A stretch of DNA of 64,000 nt from Ustulina deusta (lineage: Eukaryota; Ascomycota; Sordariomycetes; Xylariales; Xylariaceae), in contig JAJNNX010000014.1 of NCBI GenBank assembly GCA_023159155.1, positions 806,001-870,000 of the forward strand, read 5' to 3'. A model generated the notes under the pieces. It was given only the letters and a program-made list of their open reading frames with translations. It did not search any database and was not told where the DNA came from. Every line of letters starts with the position of its first letter. Position 1 is the first letter of the stretch. Of this stretch, positions 14,728 through 26,851 are shown one piece after another. Made by a program: the position numbers and the translations under genes.

Positions 14728-15566
14728 TCTAAACATATTTTTATTAAGCGCTTTTATACTAATATATATACCTAAGCTAAAAAAAAAAACCTTAATATAA
14801 TAAATTATATGTTTTATTATAGCTATTACTTAAAAACATACTACTAATATATTTTTCTTAAACTTAAACCTAATAAATAAATTTTTAACTTTATAATTAA
14901 ACAACTAGTTAATTAATAAATAAAATATAATAAAAGCACTTAGTATATTTTTAAAAAAGTACAAAAATAACTAGATTTATATTAAAAAAATAATCTTTTA
15001 TAAGCAAAAAAAGTGGCAATTATTTCGCAAAATATTAATAAGATCTAAGGGCTAATATTTAATATTTACTAGCTAAAAAAATAATAATTATTTTATAAGT
15101 TACTAATAAGATCTAATTAATTAAAAGTACTACTTTATATTTAATTATAACTATTAAATTTTAATAAAAGTTTTACTATAACAAAAAAAAAAAGTTCTTA
15201 AAAAAGCTTATTAATTATTTTATAACTAATTATAGCTATTAAATATTATTAAAAGTTTTATAATAACAAAAAAAAACGCTTTTATAAAGCTTATTATATA
15301 TAATATATAAATATATTTTATTTTAAATTATTATATAACTAATTATAACTAGTAAATTTTATTAAAAGCTTTATTATAATAATAAAAAAATATTTTTATA
15401 AAATTTACTATTTATAATACTAGAATATATATAAAAATAGTTTTATATAAAGTAATAAAAAAAAAGCTTTTAAAAAGCTTATTAATTACTATATATTTAA
15501 TTATAGTTACTAAATATTATTAAAAGCTTTGTTATAGCAAAAAAAAAATATTTTTATAAAGCTTAT

Positions 15567-15705
15567 TATAATAGTTAGTATAGTCTTAGCAAAACTTGCA
15601 AAGACTTTAGACCTATATAGCAATAAAATAAGAAGTTTGCGTACGGACCAACCTAACTTTACAGCTATATATATAAAGTTTATATTTACTTACTTTATAA
15701 ACTCT

Positions 15706-15741
<36 letters not shown>

Positions 15742-15806
15742 TTTAAAGTTTTTATTTATAATATTAATAAACTAGCTATAAAAACTTTATTTAACTAATT
15801 ACAATA
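15567..15806 (+). repeat. Left LTR of retrotransposon 2
   Basis: 240-bp direct repeat of 21412-21645. It contains a run of about 29 T residues near 15711-15739. Less mutated in places (ttgcgtacggaccaacc) than the right copy. Confidence 0.8.
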
Positions 15807-18800
15807 CTACTTTAAGCTTATTAATTATTTATTAATAAGTATTTAATAAATATATATTTTTTATTTTATTATAATTAGCAAAATATAAATAAACTTTTTT
15901 TTTTAGTTATATATTTAACATAAAAAATTATATATTTTTTAATATAAATCTAATTTTAATATAATTTTAATAAAACTTTTAATTTTTATATTATTTAAAA
16001 GCTAATAATTTATAAAAAACCTAACTTTAAATATTTTTATTTTATTTTTAGTTTTTAAACAATTAAAATAATTTTAATTTTTAAATATAGCTAGTTTTTT
16101 ATTATTAAATAATTTTAAAAAAAAAATTTTTATAAAAAAAAAAAAAGATTAAGTACTAGATTTTTTTATAAACGCTTTAGGTGAACTAATATTTAAAGAA
16201 AAATTTAAAAAAAATAAAAGATTAAGATTTAAAAAAACAAAATTTAAACTAGAACTAGAACTATTTAAAATAAATAATATATTTAAAAATATAATATTAA
16301 ATATTATAGCTATATAAATTTATAATTTTATATTAGTTTTAATAGAACTTTTTTAATAAATAAAAAAAATAAAGCGCTAATTTTTTAATATGTTTATTTT
16401 AGTATTTTTAAAAAATAATTATAATTTAACTATAAAAAATATATTTAAAAATATTAATTTTAAATTTTTTAGTTTTATTACTTTATTTATTTTTTATTTT
16501 ATTAGTTTATTTTTTAATATTTTAAACTTTATTTATACTAAAAAAGCTAAAATATAAAGAACTAATTTTAGTAAGTTTGCAAGAAATAAAGCCCTATTTA
16601 ATAACTAGGTTTATAAACTAGCAAAAAAGCTAAATAAAAATATTACTATGTTTTAAACTAAAAATAACTAATTTTAGTATATTATAAACTAGTTAAAAAA
16701 ATATATTAAAAATTTAATAAAAATATATTTTTATTTAATTAAAAAATTATTTAATAATATTATTAAAATATTTTAAGTTTTATTAATAATTTATTATAAT
16801 TTTAATTAAATAATTATAATTTATAAAATATTTTAAATTTATATATATAAAGCTAATAAAAATATTAATAAGTTTATTTTTATATTTAATAATTTAGCTT
16901 AAAAATATTAACTAGTTAAGTTATAATAAAAATATAAATTATAAAATTATTTTTATATAAACTTAAAAAAAAACTTATATAAAGTTTTTATAAATTTAAA
17001 TATTTTTTATAAATTATTTATTAATAAAATTATTAAATTAATATATAATATTAAGTAAGCTTATAAAAATTATTAATAAATTAAACTTATTAGTTTAATT
17101 AAATAAAAATCTAACTTAAATAATTAAGTTTTTAATAAACTAGCTTATTAATTTTTAGCTAACTTTAAAAGTTTTAAAATATTTATTTTAAAATAGTTAA
17201 AATAAGCACTAATTATAAAAAAAAAAAAAACTTATTAAAATAATAAAACTTGCTTTATTTATAGTAAAAAAAAGTATATATTAATTAATTGCTTTAATTA
17301 AAAGCTTAAAATTTTAAACGTTTAATTAGCAAAAAAAAGCTTTAATAAAAATAGCTTTAGTAGTTTATTTAATTTAAAAAACAAATAAAACTAATAAAAG
17401 TTTTTTTATTAGTTTTTTTATTTATTTTAGCTAAAATATATAATTAAAACAAATTAATTATTTTTAAAATATTTATTTAATTATAAATTAATAATATTAA
17501 AATAAAAACTTTAGTTTTATATAATATTAAAGCTTATATTTTTTTAATAATTAGTTATAAGTTTATATAATAAGTTAAGTAATAATTAAAAATAAAAATA
17601 ATTTAGCTAATTAAACTTTAAAAATTTTATAATTATTAAAGCAAAATAGTTAGTAAAATTTATAAATATTTATATATATTATAAAAATTAATAATTAATA
17701 ATTTAAAAACTAAACGTTTTAAATTATTAGTTTTAGTTATAATATAATTATTAATATTAAATAATTAATAAAATAAAATATTTTAATAAAAACTTAAAAA
17801 TAATAATTAATCTAACTAAATAATTTATTTTTATTAGTTTAATTTTTGCTAATAATTATAGTTAAATTTTTTAGCTATAAATAATAAAATATAGACCTAA
17901 AAATATAAAAAATATAGATTAATATAATTAAGCGTTAAAAAACATTATTAAATATTAAAACGATTTTTTAAAAATAACTAAAACTAAAAAAAATAAAAAA
18001 AAAACTTAGAACTTTTAAATTTAAAACAAAAAAAGTTTATATAATAACTTTTAAAAAAAAAAACCAAGCTATTATTAAAAAAATTATATAAAACTTTTAA
18101 AATTATTTTTATTAAAATAAATAAAAATAATTAATTAAAAAAACTTTAAACAAATTTATTATAATTAAGTTTGTAATAACTAAAAATAATTATACTAAAC
18201 TATTTAAAAAAAACTTAAAAATAATTAATATTTTGTAAAAAAAATAGATTTAAATTAATTAAATAGTACTATAAAAAACTTTTAATAATAAACTAATCTT
18301 ATTTTTAAAAAAAAAAATTTCTAATATATAAAATTAATATAAAGCTTTTTGTTTTTTTAACTATTATATTTAAAAAAGTTTTTTTTAAAAAAAAAATCTA
18401 AAACTTTATTATTATTATAACTAAAGTTTAATATAGTACTAAAACTTAATAATAAAAAATATATTTTTAGTTTTTATTAATATTATATATTTATATAGTT
18501 TATTTTATTTAAAAAAAAGTTTATAAATAAACTACTAGTTATAAATTTTATTAAACAAAATATAAATCTAAATATTATTTTTGTTTTATTTATATTTAAA
18601 CTAAAATTAATTAAATATAAATTTATAATTAATTATTAATAAAAAAATATATATTTAAAAAATTAAATTATATTAATTTTAAATATTAGTAATATTATAT
18701 TTAATTATTATAATATTATTTAATTTATTAAACTAAATATTATTAAAATTTTTTATTAATTATTATTAATTATAAAATTATATTAATTTTTTTTTTTTAA

Positions 18801-21411
18801 ATTTATAAAAAAATATTTTAATAAAAAGTTTTATTTTTTAGTTTAAAAATAAAACCTATTTAGTACCAAGCTTTTATTAATATACAAATTTAAAAATTTT
18901 TAAATAAGTTTACAAATATTTATATAAATAATATTTTAATTTATTTTAAAACTAAAAAATAATACTAAATTTATTATAAAAAAATAATTTATTATTTATA
19001 TTAAACTAAATATTAAAAAAATATTAAAAAGTTTTGTTTTAATATATTTATTATTAATTATTTAAGAATAGTTATAAAAACTAAAATAAAAATTAGAATT
19101 AATTTTGCTAAAATTTAAGCAATTTTAAATTAAAATTTTAATAATTTTAAAAATATTAAATTAATTTAGTTATTTTTTAAGTTTTATAATTATATTTATA
19201 TATTTATTTATTATATTAGTAAAATTGCTGTTTTTTTAAATTAATTATTAAAAAAAAACAAGCTATTTATAATAGCACTAAAATAAAAACAAATTTTTAA
19301 ATATATAAAACTACTAGTTTATAAAATATTTGTTTTAGTTTTTTTTAAGCTTAACTAATTAATATAAATAAAAATAAATATTTTATATAATATAATAAAA
19401 AAAGTTATTTAGTAGTAATAAAAAAATATAACTTAAAAATTTATAAAATATTTTTTTAAAATAATAATATTAACTAAATAAGTTTATTTAATTTAAAACT
19501 ATAAATTTTTAATAATAATATAAATTTTAAAATATTACTACTTAAAGCTTTTTAAAACTAAGTTTTTTATAATAATTAATTATTAAGTTTTATTATATTT
19601 TTTAAATAAATAGATTTTATTAATATAATAAATATATTAAGCTAATTTTTTATTAAATTTTAATATTATTTTTTAATATTAACTAAAATAAAAAAATATA
19701 ATAACTAATGCTTTATTAAAAAAAATAGCTAAACTTTTTATAATTAAAGCTAAAAAAACTAAAAAATAAATAATAATATTAGTTCTATTTAATATTTTTT
19801 AAAAAACTAATTTAATAAACTTAATTAAATAAAAAAACTAGTTATAAAAGCTAAAAAATAAAAACAAAAAATTATATATATTTAAAATTATTTTAAATAA
19901 AATTATTTTTTTTTATATAGCTTTAATTTAAAAAGTTTATATATTTTTAATTATTATATATTAAAATTAATATAAAATAATTAAAATATTAAAATAAAAA
20001 TATTATTAGTTTTATTTAAAATATAATTATAAATAATATATATATAATTATTATAACTATAAAAAAAACAAAATATTATAAAATAAAACTTTTAGTTTTT
20101 TTTTTTTTTTTTTTATATTAGCTATAATATAGCAATATATAATAATAAATAGCAAAAATATATTATTTAACTAATAAAATTATAACTATATATAAATATT
20201 TATAAATAAGTTTAGCTATTTAATTATAATTTTATTTAATAAAAAAATAAATATTATAAAATTATTAATTATATAATATTATAAAAGTTTATATAAATTT
20301 TTTAATATATTAAATATATAAATATTAAATAATATAAAACTGTTTATTTTTAAGTTTATAATAATAATTAATAGTTTTATAAATATTAAACATTATTTTA
20401 GTAATATTTATTACTTTTAGACCTAAAAAGTAATAAAATTAACTAATTAAAAACTAAACTAATACTTTTATTTTTATATTAATAAATACTAGAATAATTA
20501 GAATATTTATTTTTTTATTTTAAACTTTATATATAATTTTTTATAATATTTATTAATTAATATATTATTACTAAAAATAGTAATAAAAATTAAAATATAA
20601 AACTTTTTAATAATAAATATTAATAAAACTATTATAAATTTTAATATTAAATAATAAGTACTTAAACTAGTTTGCTAAACCTAAAATATTTAAAAAATAA
20701 TATATAATATAGCAACTTTTATATAAAAATAATATAAACTATAAATTAACAAAAAAAAATGGTTAATAAATTTTAAAATGCTTAATAAATTTTAAAATAA
20801 AAAATAAATTTTAAAATAAAAAATAAAGTTTTTTTAAAAAAAAAAAGTTTTATAATATAAATATTAATTATTAAATTAGACTTTTAATTAGTTAAACTTT
20901 TTAAAATTTTAAAAAAATAAAAATTTAGTTATATTTTTGATTTGCTTAATTTTTATAAAATAAAAAACTTATTTTATGTTAACTAATTATAAAAAGTAAG
21001 CAATAATCTTTTATTTTAATAAATTTAATTATTATTTTTAGCTAAAAATATTAATAATAAAGCAAAATTTAAAATTAAATAAATTAAATAATTAAAAATA
21101 TATAAAAAAAATAAAAAGTTATAATACTAAATTATTTAAAAAAACTATAATTTTAATAATATTTAATATATAGTTTAGAATTTTAAAAATATATTAATTA
21201 GATTTAACTAATTTTATAAAACTTATAAAAAAGCTTTTAAACTTTTTATAAAATTATAAAAATAAATATATATAATAATAATTAATAAGTTTATAAATAA
21301 TTATAAAAATAATAATAAAGCAATATAATATAAAAAAACTATATAAACTTAATATTATTAATAATTTTAAATTAAAACTATATTTAAACTTTTAGTTTTA
21401 AAAAAAAGTAA

Positions 21412-21645
21412 TATAATAGTTAGTATAGTTTTAGTAAAACTTATAAGAACTTTAGACCTATATAGCAATAAAATAGAAAGTTTATATATAGATTAACTTA
21501 ACTTTATAATTATATATATAAAGTTTATATCTACTTACTTTATAAACTCTGATTTTTTTTTTTTTTTTTTTTTTTTTTAGCTTAGAGTTTTTATCTATAG
21601 TATTAATAAACTAGCTATAGAAGCTTTACTTAACTGATTATAACA
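21412..21645 (+). repeat. Right LTR of retrotransposon 2
   Basis: Direct repeat of 15567-15806, with the same poly-T tract and the same following segment (attaataaactagctat). It is followed by the target duplication cttat. Confidence 0.8.
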
Positions 21646-22289
21646 CTTATTATATATTATATATTTATTATAACTATTAAATATTATTAAAAACACTATA
21701 AAAAAAAGATTTTTATAAAACTTATTATATATAATATATAAATATATTTTATAATACTACTATTATAACTAATTATAGCTACTATATACTATTAAAAGCT
21801 TTATAATAACAAAAAAAAAATATTTTTATAAAACTTATTATATATAATATATAATACTACTAGTAAAAAAAAAAGCTTTTAAAAAGCTTATTATATATTT
21901 ATTATAGCTGCTAAATACTATTATAAATACTAATTAAACTTATTATAATTTATTATAGCTATTATATACTATTAAAAGTTTTATAAAATAATTAATATAA
22001 AAAAACATTTTTAAAAAACTTACTACTATTAATAATAAATACTAATAATAAATTTATTATATATACTAGAAAGCTAGCTATATATTATTATATTAATATA
22101 TTATAAGATTAGCACGTAGCTATATATTTAAACTTTATATACTTTAATTAAAAGATCAATATAGCTATAAAGCACTAAAGCTACGTTTTCGAACGTTATA
22201 TCTTTGATTAAAAGATCGTACTAAAGAAATAATACTATAGACTAGGAATAAAAATAGCTATATTAGCAAACCTACAAATACTACTCTTA

Positions 22290-22640
22290 ACTAATACAAG
22301 CATATTAACGCTAAATATAGAAATTATTAAACCGAACGTATTAACGCTAAAAATTAAAATTATTAATATAAGCATATTAATGCCAAAAATAAAGATTATT
22401 AATAACTACTATTTTTAATTAATATAAACGTATTAACGCTAAAAATAAAAATTATTAATATAAACATATTACTATTAAATATAAAAATTACTATGTTTAA
22501 AAAATTACTTATAAATATTTATAAATATATAAAAAAACTATTATATATGCTTAATATAAACGTATTAACACTAAATACTAAGATTACTATATATATCTAT
22601 ATATATTTTTAACTAAAACAAGCTTATTAATACTCTACGT
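22290..22640 (+). repeat. Degenerate tandem repeat with about 36-bp period
   Basis: The motif (a/g)c(a/g)tattaacgctaaa followed by an A/T stretch with attattaa recurs near 22299, 22336, 22371, 22427, 22463, 22557 and 22620. Spacings are close to 36 bp or larger where units are damaged. It lies directly at the edge of the AT block. Confidence 0.6.
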
Positions 22641-22689
22641 TAAAATTACCAAATATATACAGACTAATATATACTTATATGCCGCCTTT

Positions 22690-23780
22690 AAATATAGTTA
22701 TATAGATAGGCAAGGCTACTAAAGTAGCCTTACCTAAAGAGGTATGTTGGATTAAATAGTGGCTAGGTAGTGATGTGAGCCATATAGTGGCTAGTGAGAG
22801 GTGCCTTTATAGGGGGTATGCCCTTAGCAAATAGAGCGTTATATGGCTGAATGAGTAGATCTATACCTAGCTGTATAAGGGATATATATGTATGTAGGGT
22901 GTAGAATATACCTATACAGACCTATAACAACAATAATACAACAGACCTTCTGCGGGCAATACGTGGCGAGATCGCTAGTGCTAAATCTGACAGCGGCAAT
23001 AAGAATACGGAGGAGAAAAACAATAACAATGATTCAGACTCCGATTCTGGTATCGACACAATTGCCGATGTATTGAGGGACATCGGCGGACTAGCCGTGA
23101 CTATGGCCAGCGCAGGCATGGCTCAGACTTTCTACGAGAGGTGGGCGAATCGGCTAGAGAAGAGCCTTATGCGGACGTGTTGAAGCTGTTCCCTGTTCAC
23201 ATGCAAGCCGCTCTTCGGGGCCTTGATGATAACAGGGATTTGATGCCATCGATGTTTCATTCAGCAAAGAGGATACACATGTTCTAGCATCGAGTTGCCT
23301 TTCAAGCGCTCTATGGCTAGTCCGTTACTTTGTTGATTCCTATGATCCCGCTACACCTCTCTATTTGAGAACTCAGTGGCTAGGAATAAATTATGTAGCC
23401 AGAAGTGGCTTTGTAGGACTACTCTAAGCCCTATTCCCCACTCGCACGGCTCCAGAATATAGTAGCTGTGAAAGTAATATGTGTGGCATGCTTCGACTCA
23501 GGATTTCCCCTTTTGACCTGTCATTGCTCTCATTTTTACAGTCTCAACCCACATCAATTTACCGATTGGATGACCAAGGAGCTGCCTTATGCTGAAGGCT
23601 TGTGTAAATCCATTACAGACATCGGCATTGTTGCACCCATCCCATCTGCTTTTCTTCTGCCGGATATCACAATATTGGAGCATCACGAGCAGGTGTGCCA
23701 TGATTGACACATAGACCCCAAGTGGCCACCTCATATGTTCTATCTTTGGCATATAAGTAGTATCTCTTGAGCCAGCTGAC
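22690..23780 (+). pseudogene. Decayed coding region of unknown family
   Basis: A frame running from about 22926 to 23181 reads as ordinary protein: Asn/Asp/Ser-rich, then DTIADVLRDIGGLAVTMASA and YERWANRLEKS. It ends in a stop. A second frame continues at about 23147-23286 (EEPYADVLKLFPVHMQAALR) and also meets a stop, and the same frame reopens at 23468-23707. No start, splice set or family could be fixed. I read it as a gene relic broken by at least one frameshift and several stops next to the heterochromatin border. A short 9-bp hairpin (22712-22731) lies upstream. From 23,780 to 24,310 I see no gene; this stretch probably holds the promoter of the next one. Confidence 0.35.
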
Positions 23781-24310
23781 ACCCCTCTAACTGTGTAACA
23801 GCGTAAGCGTGAAACGCCCTAGGCCGTATTATACTACACTTCGCATTTCGGTTCATCGGCACCCCTCCCGCCACAAGGCACCATTAAACCGCAGTTGGGA
23901 GGGGGTTTATGATCTCAACACATTAGGCAACAGCGATTTTAACCTCGTCCACGAAAAATCCAATTCAGTCGTCTTTCTCAAGGCGAATCCTGCAGGAGTA
24001 GAGCCGATCCGAAGTGTGTCATTCCACCTTGATGGGGTTGCAACGAATCCTGTCTGTGAACCCAGGTGTCTCGTGTAGGTTTCCATCTTCGATGGTGAAT
24101 ATCGATTGCAAACGTATACTTTCAAGCAAGAAGAAACCCCGCGTAGCAATTCAACTGCCTAATTTCAGACCAACGTCATCCCGTAATGATACATTATTCA
24201 AGTCATTTTGCCGTCTACAAATTTCCACTGTTCTTCTCAGTTCTTTCACTATGTAGCTCCTTAGCCTCCGTTTGTCATGTAAGTAGCCACGTACAACAGA
24301 AACTTTTTCG

Positions 24311-25501
24311 ATGACAACTTCATCTTCCGTTCCCCTTGTTCCCCTTGTGAGTGGGGAGGACCCGACCACGCCAACGCAAGAACCGAAAACAACGATACAG
24401 CAGTACCCGCCGCTTACGACAGTCTTCACAGCACCGCCAGAATGCTCTACGCCGTTCTTTAAGGATGGTTGTGATACCCAATGCTCTGGAGACTATCCGC
24501 CATTCTTGAAGTCATCCGGCACTTTGGTGCAATGCTGGCCTGAAGTTATTCAATTGGAGGATGGCGACTTAGAAGGGCTGAATACCTACTCACCTGGGCT
24601 GTATTGTCCTCATGGAATGACCACGGCCACAAGTCTTGCGGATAGGGGACTGAATGTATGCTGCCCAAGGTTCGTGCATCTTTATGATATACATCACTAC
24701 GGAATGTCCTAATCCCACGCCATTAGCGGGGCGTCGTACGGCGAAAATTATCCATCTGCTTGCCACAAATTAGTAACAACGGGACCAATTTGGTATGGCT
24801 CCTATGCGGGCATAGGATATACTGGATCCATACTGTCGGCAGATGAGGGCATGCATCTGGATGCTAGCTCGTATTATATTTTGGCTGATCCGGTGTATTG
24901 CGCACCGCCGGGTGATACAACCCAACCAAACCAGCCGACAGATGCTGGTCAATCAACGTCAACGCGCACGTCTCAGGGCTCAAAATCCACAGCGCCTTCG
25001 GGTGTTTCTTCGGATATTACGACGATCAAAGTAGGCGCTTCACTGGGAAGCGTTCTAGGGCTCGTCTTACTATCCGCACTAGGATACTTTTTGCTGACCT
25101 GGTACCGACGAAAAAGACTTGCGGCCCGGCACCTCCCCTTGCATTCTGATTTCTTTAAGATGAAAAATGAAGTAGCCGAAGTTAAGAACTCTAGCAAGTC
25201 GCGACTAAGTCACAGGGAGCAGCATCCACGCCGCCCGTGGAGCACACACGTGAAGCTGAACCGGATGTCAGGATATGTCGAGTTAGAAGGGACTCCGGTG
25301 GAAGAACCTGGTCCCGGAATTTATGTGTTTAAGCCGGAACTTGAGGGCACGGCCGGAACACCGGGACTGCGAGGCGTGTACGTAAGAAAGAAGTCGGAAT
25401 TATTTGCTGATAGTCGTGAGACAAGTTTCCGGGTAATGAGGAGCCCTGTAGGAGAAACATTCGAGTCTCCAATCCTCGGGCACGTACCACCATGTAGCTA
25501 G
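24311..25501 (+). CDS. Single-pass membrane protein with cysteine-containing ectodomain
   Basis: Two exons, 24311-24669 and 24727-25501, joined across a 57-nt intron (donor gttcgt, branch ctaat, acceptor tag), give 377 residues. The N-terminal half (about 35-180) has a TTVFTAPPEC start and eight or more cysteines (CDTQC, CCPS). This ectodomain is typical of fungal cell-surface proteins that carry a Ser/Thr-rich stalk (here about 192-218) and one membrane helix (about 222-245, VGASLGSVLGLVLLSALGYF). Basic residues (RRKR) follow the helix and mark the cytoplasmic side; the tail of about 130 residues is polar. No classical signal peptide is seen at the chosen ATG, so an upstream exon is possible. 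The function is unknown; a wall-sensing or anchoring role is inference from architecture only. Confidence 0.75.
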
Positions 25502-26170
25502 ACGGGACGAAGAGATGGTATGGGCAAAATGGAGCCCGACGGCTTTGAGTGTTAGCTTTCAAGCCCGCTGTTCTCCTTCCCTCTCGAGTCGTCGAGATAC
25601 GAAAGGCCTCTTAGGAAGACAACAGGCATGTATTATATATACTGAAGGAGAATTAGCGCAGGACGGGTTGTTTTTATTACTGTTGCTTCCGTTTTGCAAT
25701 CAAATGTTGAAGAGTTGGTATGGAAGCCGCCAGGACTGGAGGTTCTGGGATCCGAACATGGGAGTCCCCATACCATCTGGGGTTCGCAAGTGGGAAAAAA
25801 GAGGGTTAACAACAGCTTGTTGGCCAGCCGAAGGAAATGGCTGTGGCGCTCGGTGTGGTGATGAAACGGGATAAAACGGTCAAGTACAGAGTAGTACGTA
25901 CAGTCAGGGAAAGAGTCGAACTCAAGGCTGTTGAAACGCAGCATCGCCTTATCACACGTCATCACGCAGATGCGCTGGGCGTCATCGAGTCCACTCTAGA
26001 CCCCATCAAATCGCTAGCGTCCCATCAAAGACCCACATTCTAATATTAGGCCGCAGGTGGGCGGGTCCATCACCAGCCACGTGTCGGCTCCGCAGCTATA
26101 CTGGCGCATTTCTCATTTCTCTACTGCGCGTGTTTGTCTTGTTTGACTCTTTTTGCCTTGCACGCACATA
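25502..26170. other. Intergenic stretch containing one copy of a dispersed 80-bp repeat
   Basis: Only short frames without convincing start or composition occur here. Positions 25692-25775 are about 80% identical to 60230-60312 (see repeat entries). Nothing else is recognised. Confidence 0.5.
25692..25775 (+). repeat. Dispersed short repeat, copy A
   Basis: It matches 60230-60312 in the same orientation. The core contains tggtatggaagcc, caggactgga and ttctgggatccg, and both copies are bounded by tggtat and atacca, a 6-bp inverted pair. Confidence 0.65.
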
Positions 26171-26851
26171 ACAGAGGCTGATTGATCCACGATACCGGCG
26201 ATTCTGGGATCATGACCCCGGCACAAACTGCGTAGCCGCCAGGCCAGTCACACTTCCCGATACCGAGACCGCCAGCGACATCGACCACGGCGCTGACGCC
26301 ATTGTGAAGCACGACGGAACCAACGACCTCGGGCAGCATTCTCTCAATGCTGTCGTCGGCCGCCTCGACAATGGACACAGGCCCATCTACAGGCCTCGTG
26401 TGTCGATCGCCAGAGCGATGCCGATGTGGATGACCTCGATCGAGATGAAGATGGGCTGTCTCTACATGCAGTCATTCCCGACCTCAAGCGCTTCATTAGA
26501 GCGATGACCAAAGGAATCCCCCCTCGGGCGAGGGCTGTGGCCTTAAATGCTATGCTGGTTTTCCAGGGGCCCCCGCCGAGGCGTATGCATGAAGACGTCG
26601 ACGTTGACGTCGGCGGCAGCCCCTGCTTTGACATCGAGGCAGTTCCCTTTTCTAACTATGGCGATTGCATTATGGAGCTGGCTGCTTTATATCGGCTTCT
26701 ACTGCTGTTCGACTTCTACCTCGGGCCCCGAGTGCTTCCCCACTTCGACTCAGCCCAAATCGATCAGCCGCCCTGCCGCGTCGACCGTAGCCATCTTTTC
26801 AACCAACCCTACGAGCCTTGCATTGCTGCTGTTTTGATCGCTATGGCTTAA
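26171..26851 (+). CDS. Doubtful hypothetical gene
   Basis: Two overlapping frames look protein-like. One (about 26171-26507) begins after a possible acceptor (cataacag) with an acidic stretch containing FWDHDP and DTETASDIDHG. The other (about 26397-26851) reads DADVDDLDRDEDG and then LKRFIRAMTKGIPPRARAV, ending at TAA 26849-26851. A 45-nt intron (26352-26396, donor gtcgtc, acceptor cag) would join them in phase, but the donor is poor and no convincing ATG start was found. I do not recognise the product. It may be a real short gene, a relic, or chance open frames in GC-rich DNA. Confidence 0.25.

Larger units (their letters stand above)
15567..21645. mobile_element. LTR retrotransposon 2 (RIP-degraded), target duplication cttat
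   Basis: Direct repeats at 15567-15806 and 21412-21645 start tataatagttagtatag and end aacta/gattacaata-like. The bases cttat flank the element at 15562-15566 and 21646-21650. Total length is 6.08 kb with a 5.6-kb interior, the usual size of a fungal copia or gypsy element. A purine-rich tract precedes the right LTR (about 21400-21410), as expected of a polypurine tract. No coding frame remains. Confidence 0.8.
15060..22060. repeat. AT-rich imperfect tandem array, interrupted by retrotransposon 2
   Basis: Units of roughly 75-112 bp, each containing an aagcttatta-like start, a ttataactaattatagct core and a taaaagttttataataac tail, recur at about 15205, 15289, 15401, 15476 and 15561. They resume after the insertion at about 21646, 21720, 21833 and 21886. 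The array is therefore one decayed satellite-like repeat about 0.9 kb long, split by the LTR element at 15567-21645. Confidence 0.6.
1..22680. repeat. AT-rich, RIP-degraded transposon block (heterochromatin-like)
   Basis: The whole stretch is composed of A/T runs; lines counted by eye hold about 10-15% G+C. No open frame of 60 codons exists on either strand. Where copies of the same repeat can be compared (LTRs, inverted repeats), the differences are overwhelmingly C-to-T and G-to-A transitions, which is the signature of repeat-induced point mutation in Pezizomycotina. Composition changes abruptly at about 22,690, after which ordinary genes begin. Such blocks are normally H3K9-methylated and silent; they occur at centromeres, near telomeres and as dispersed islands, and the sequence does not say which this is. 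Parts not covered by the individual repeat entries below hold nothing I can name. Confidence 0.9.

Noticed and set aside
1..22680. CRISPR-like or functional satellite interpretation of the repeats
   Set aside because: Repeats have long divergent copies, target duplications and RIP-type transitions; they are LTRs, inverted repeats and decayed tandem arrays in a eukaryotic genome.
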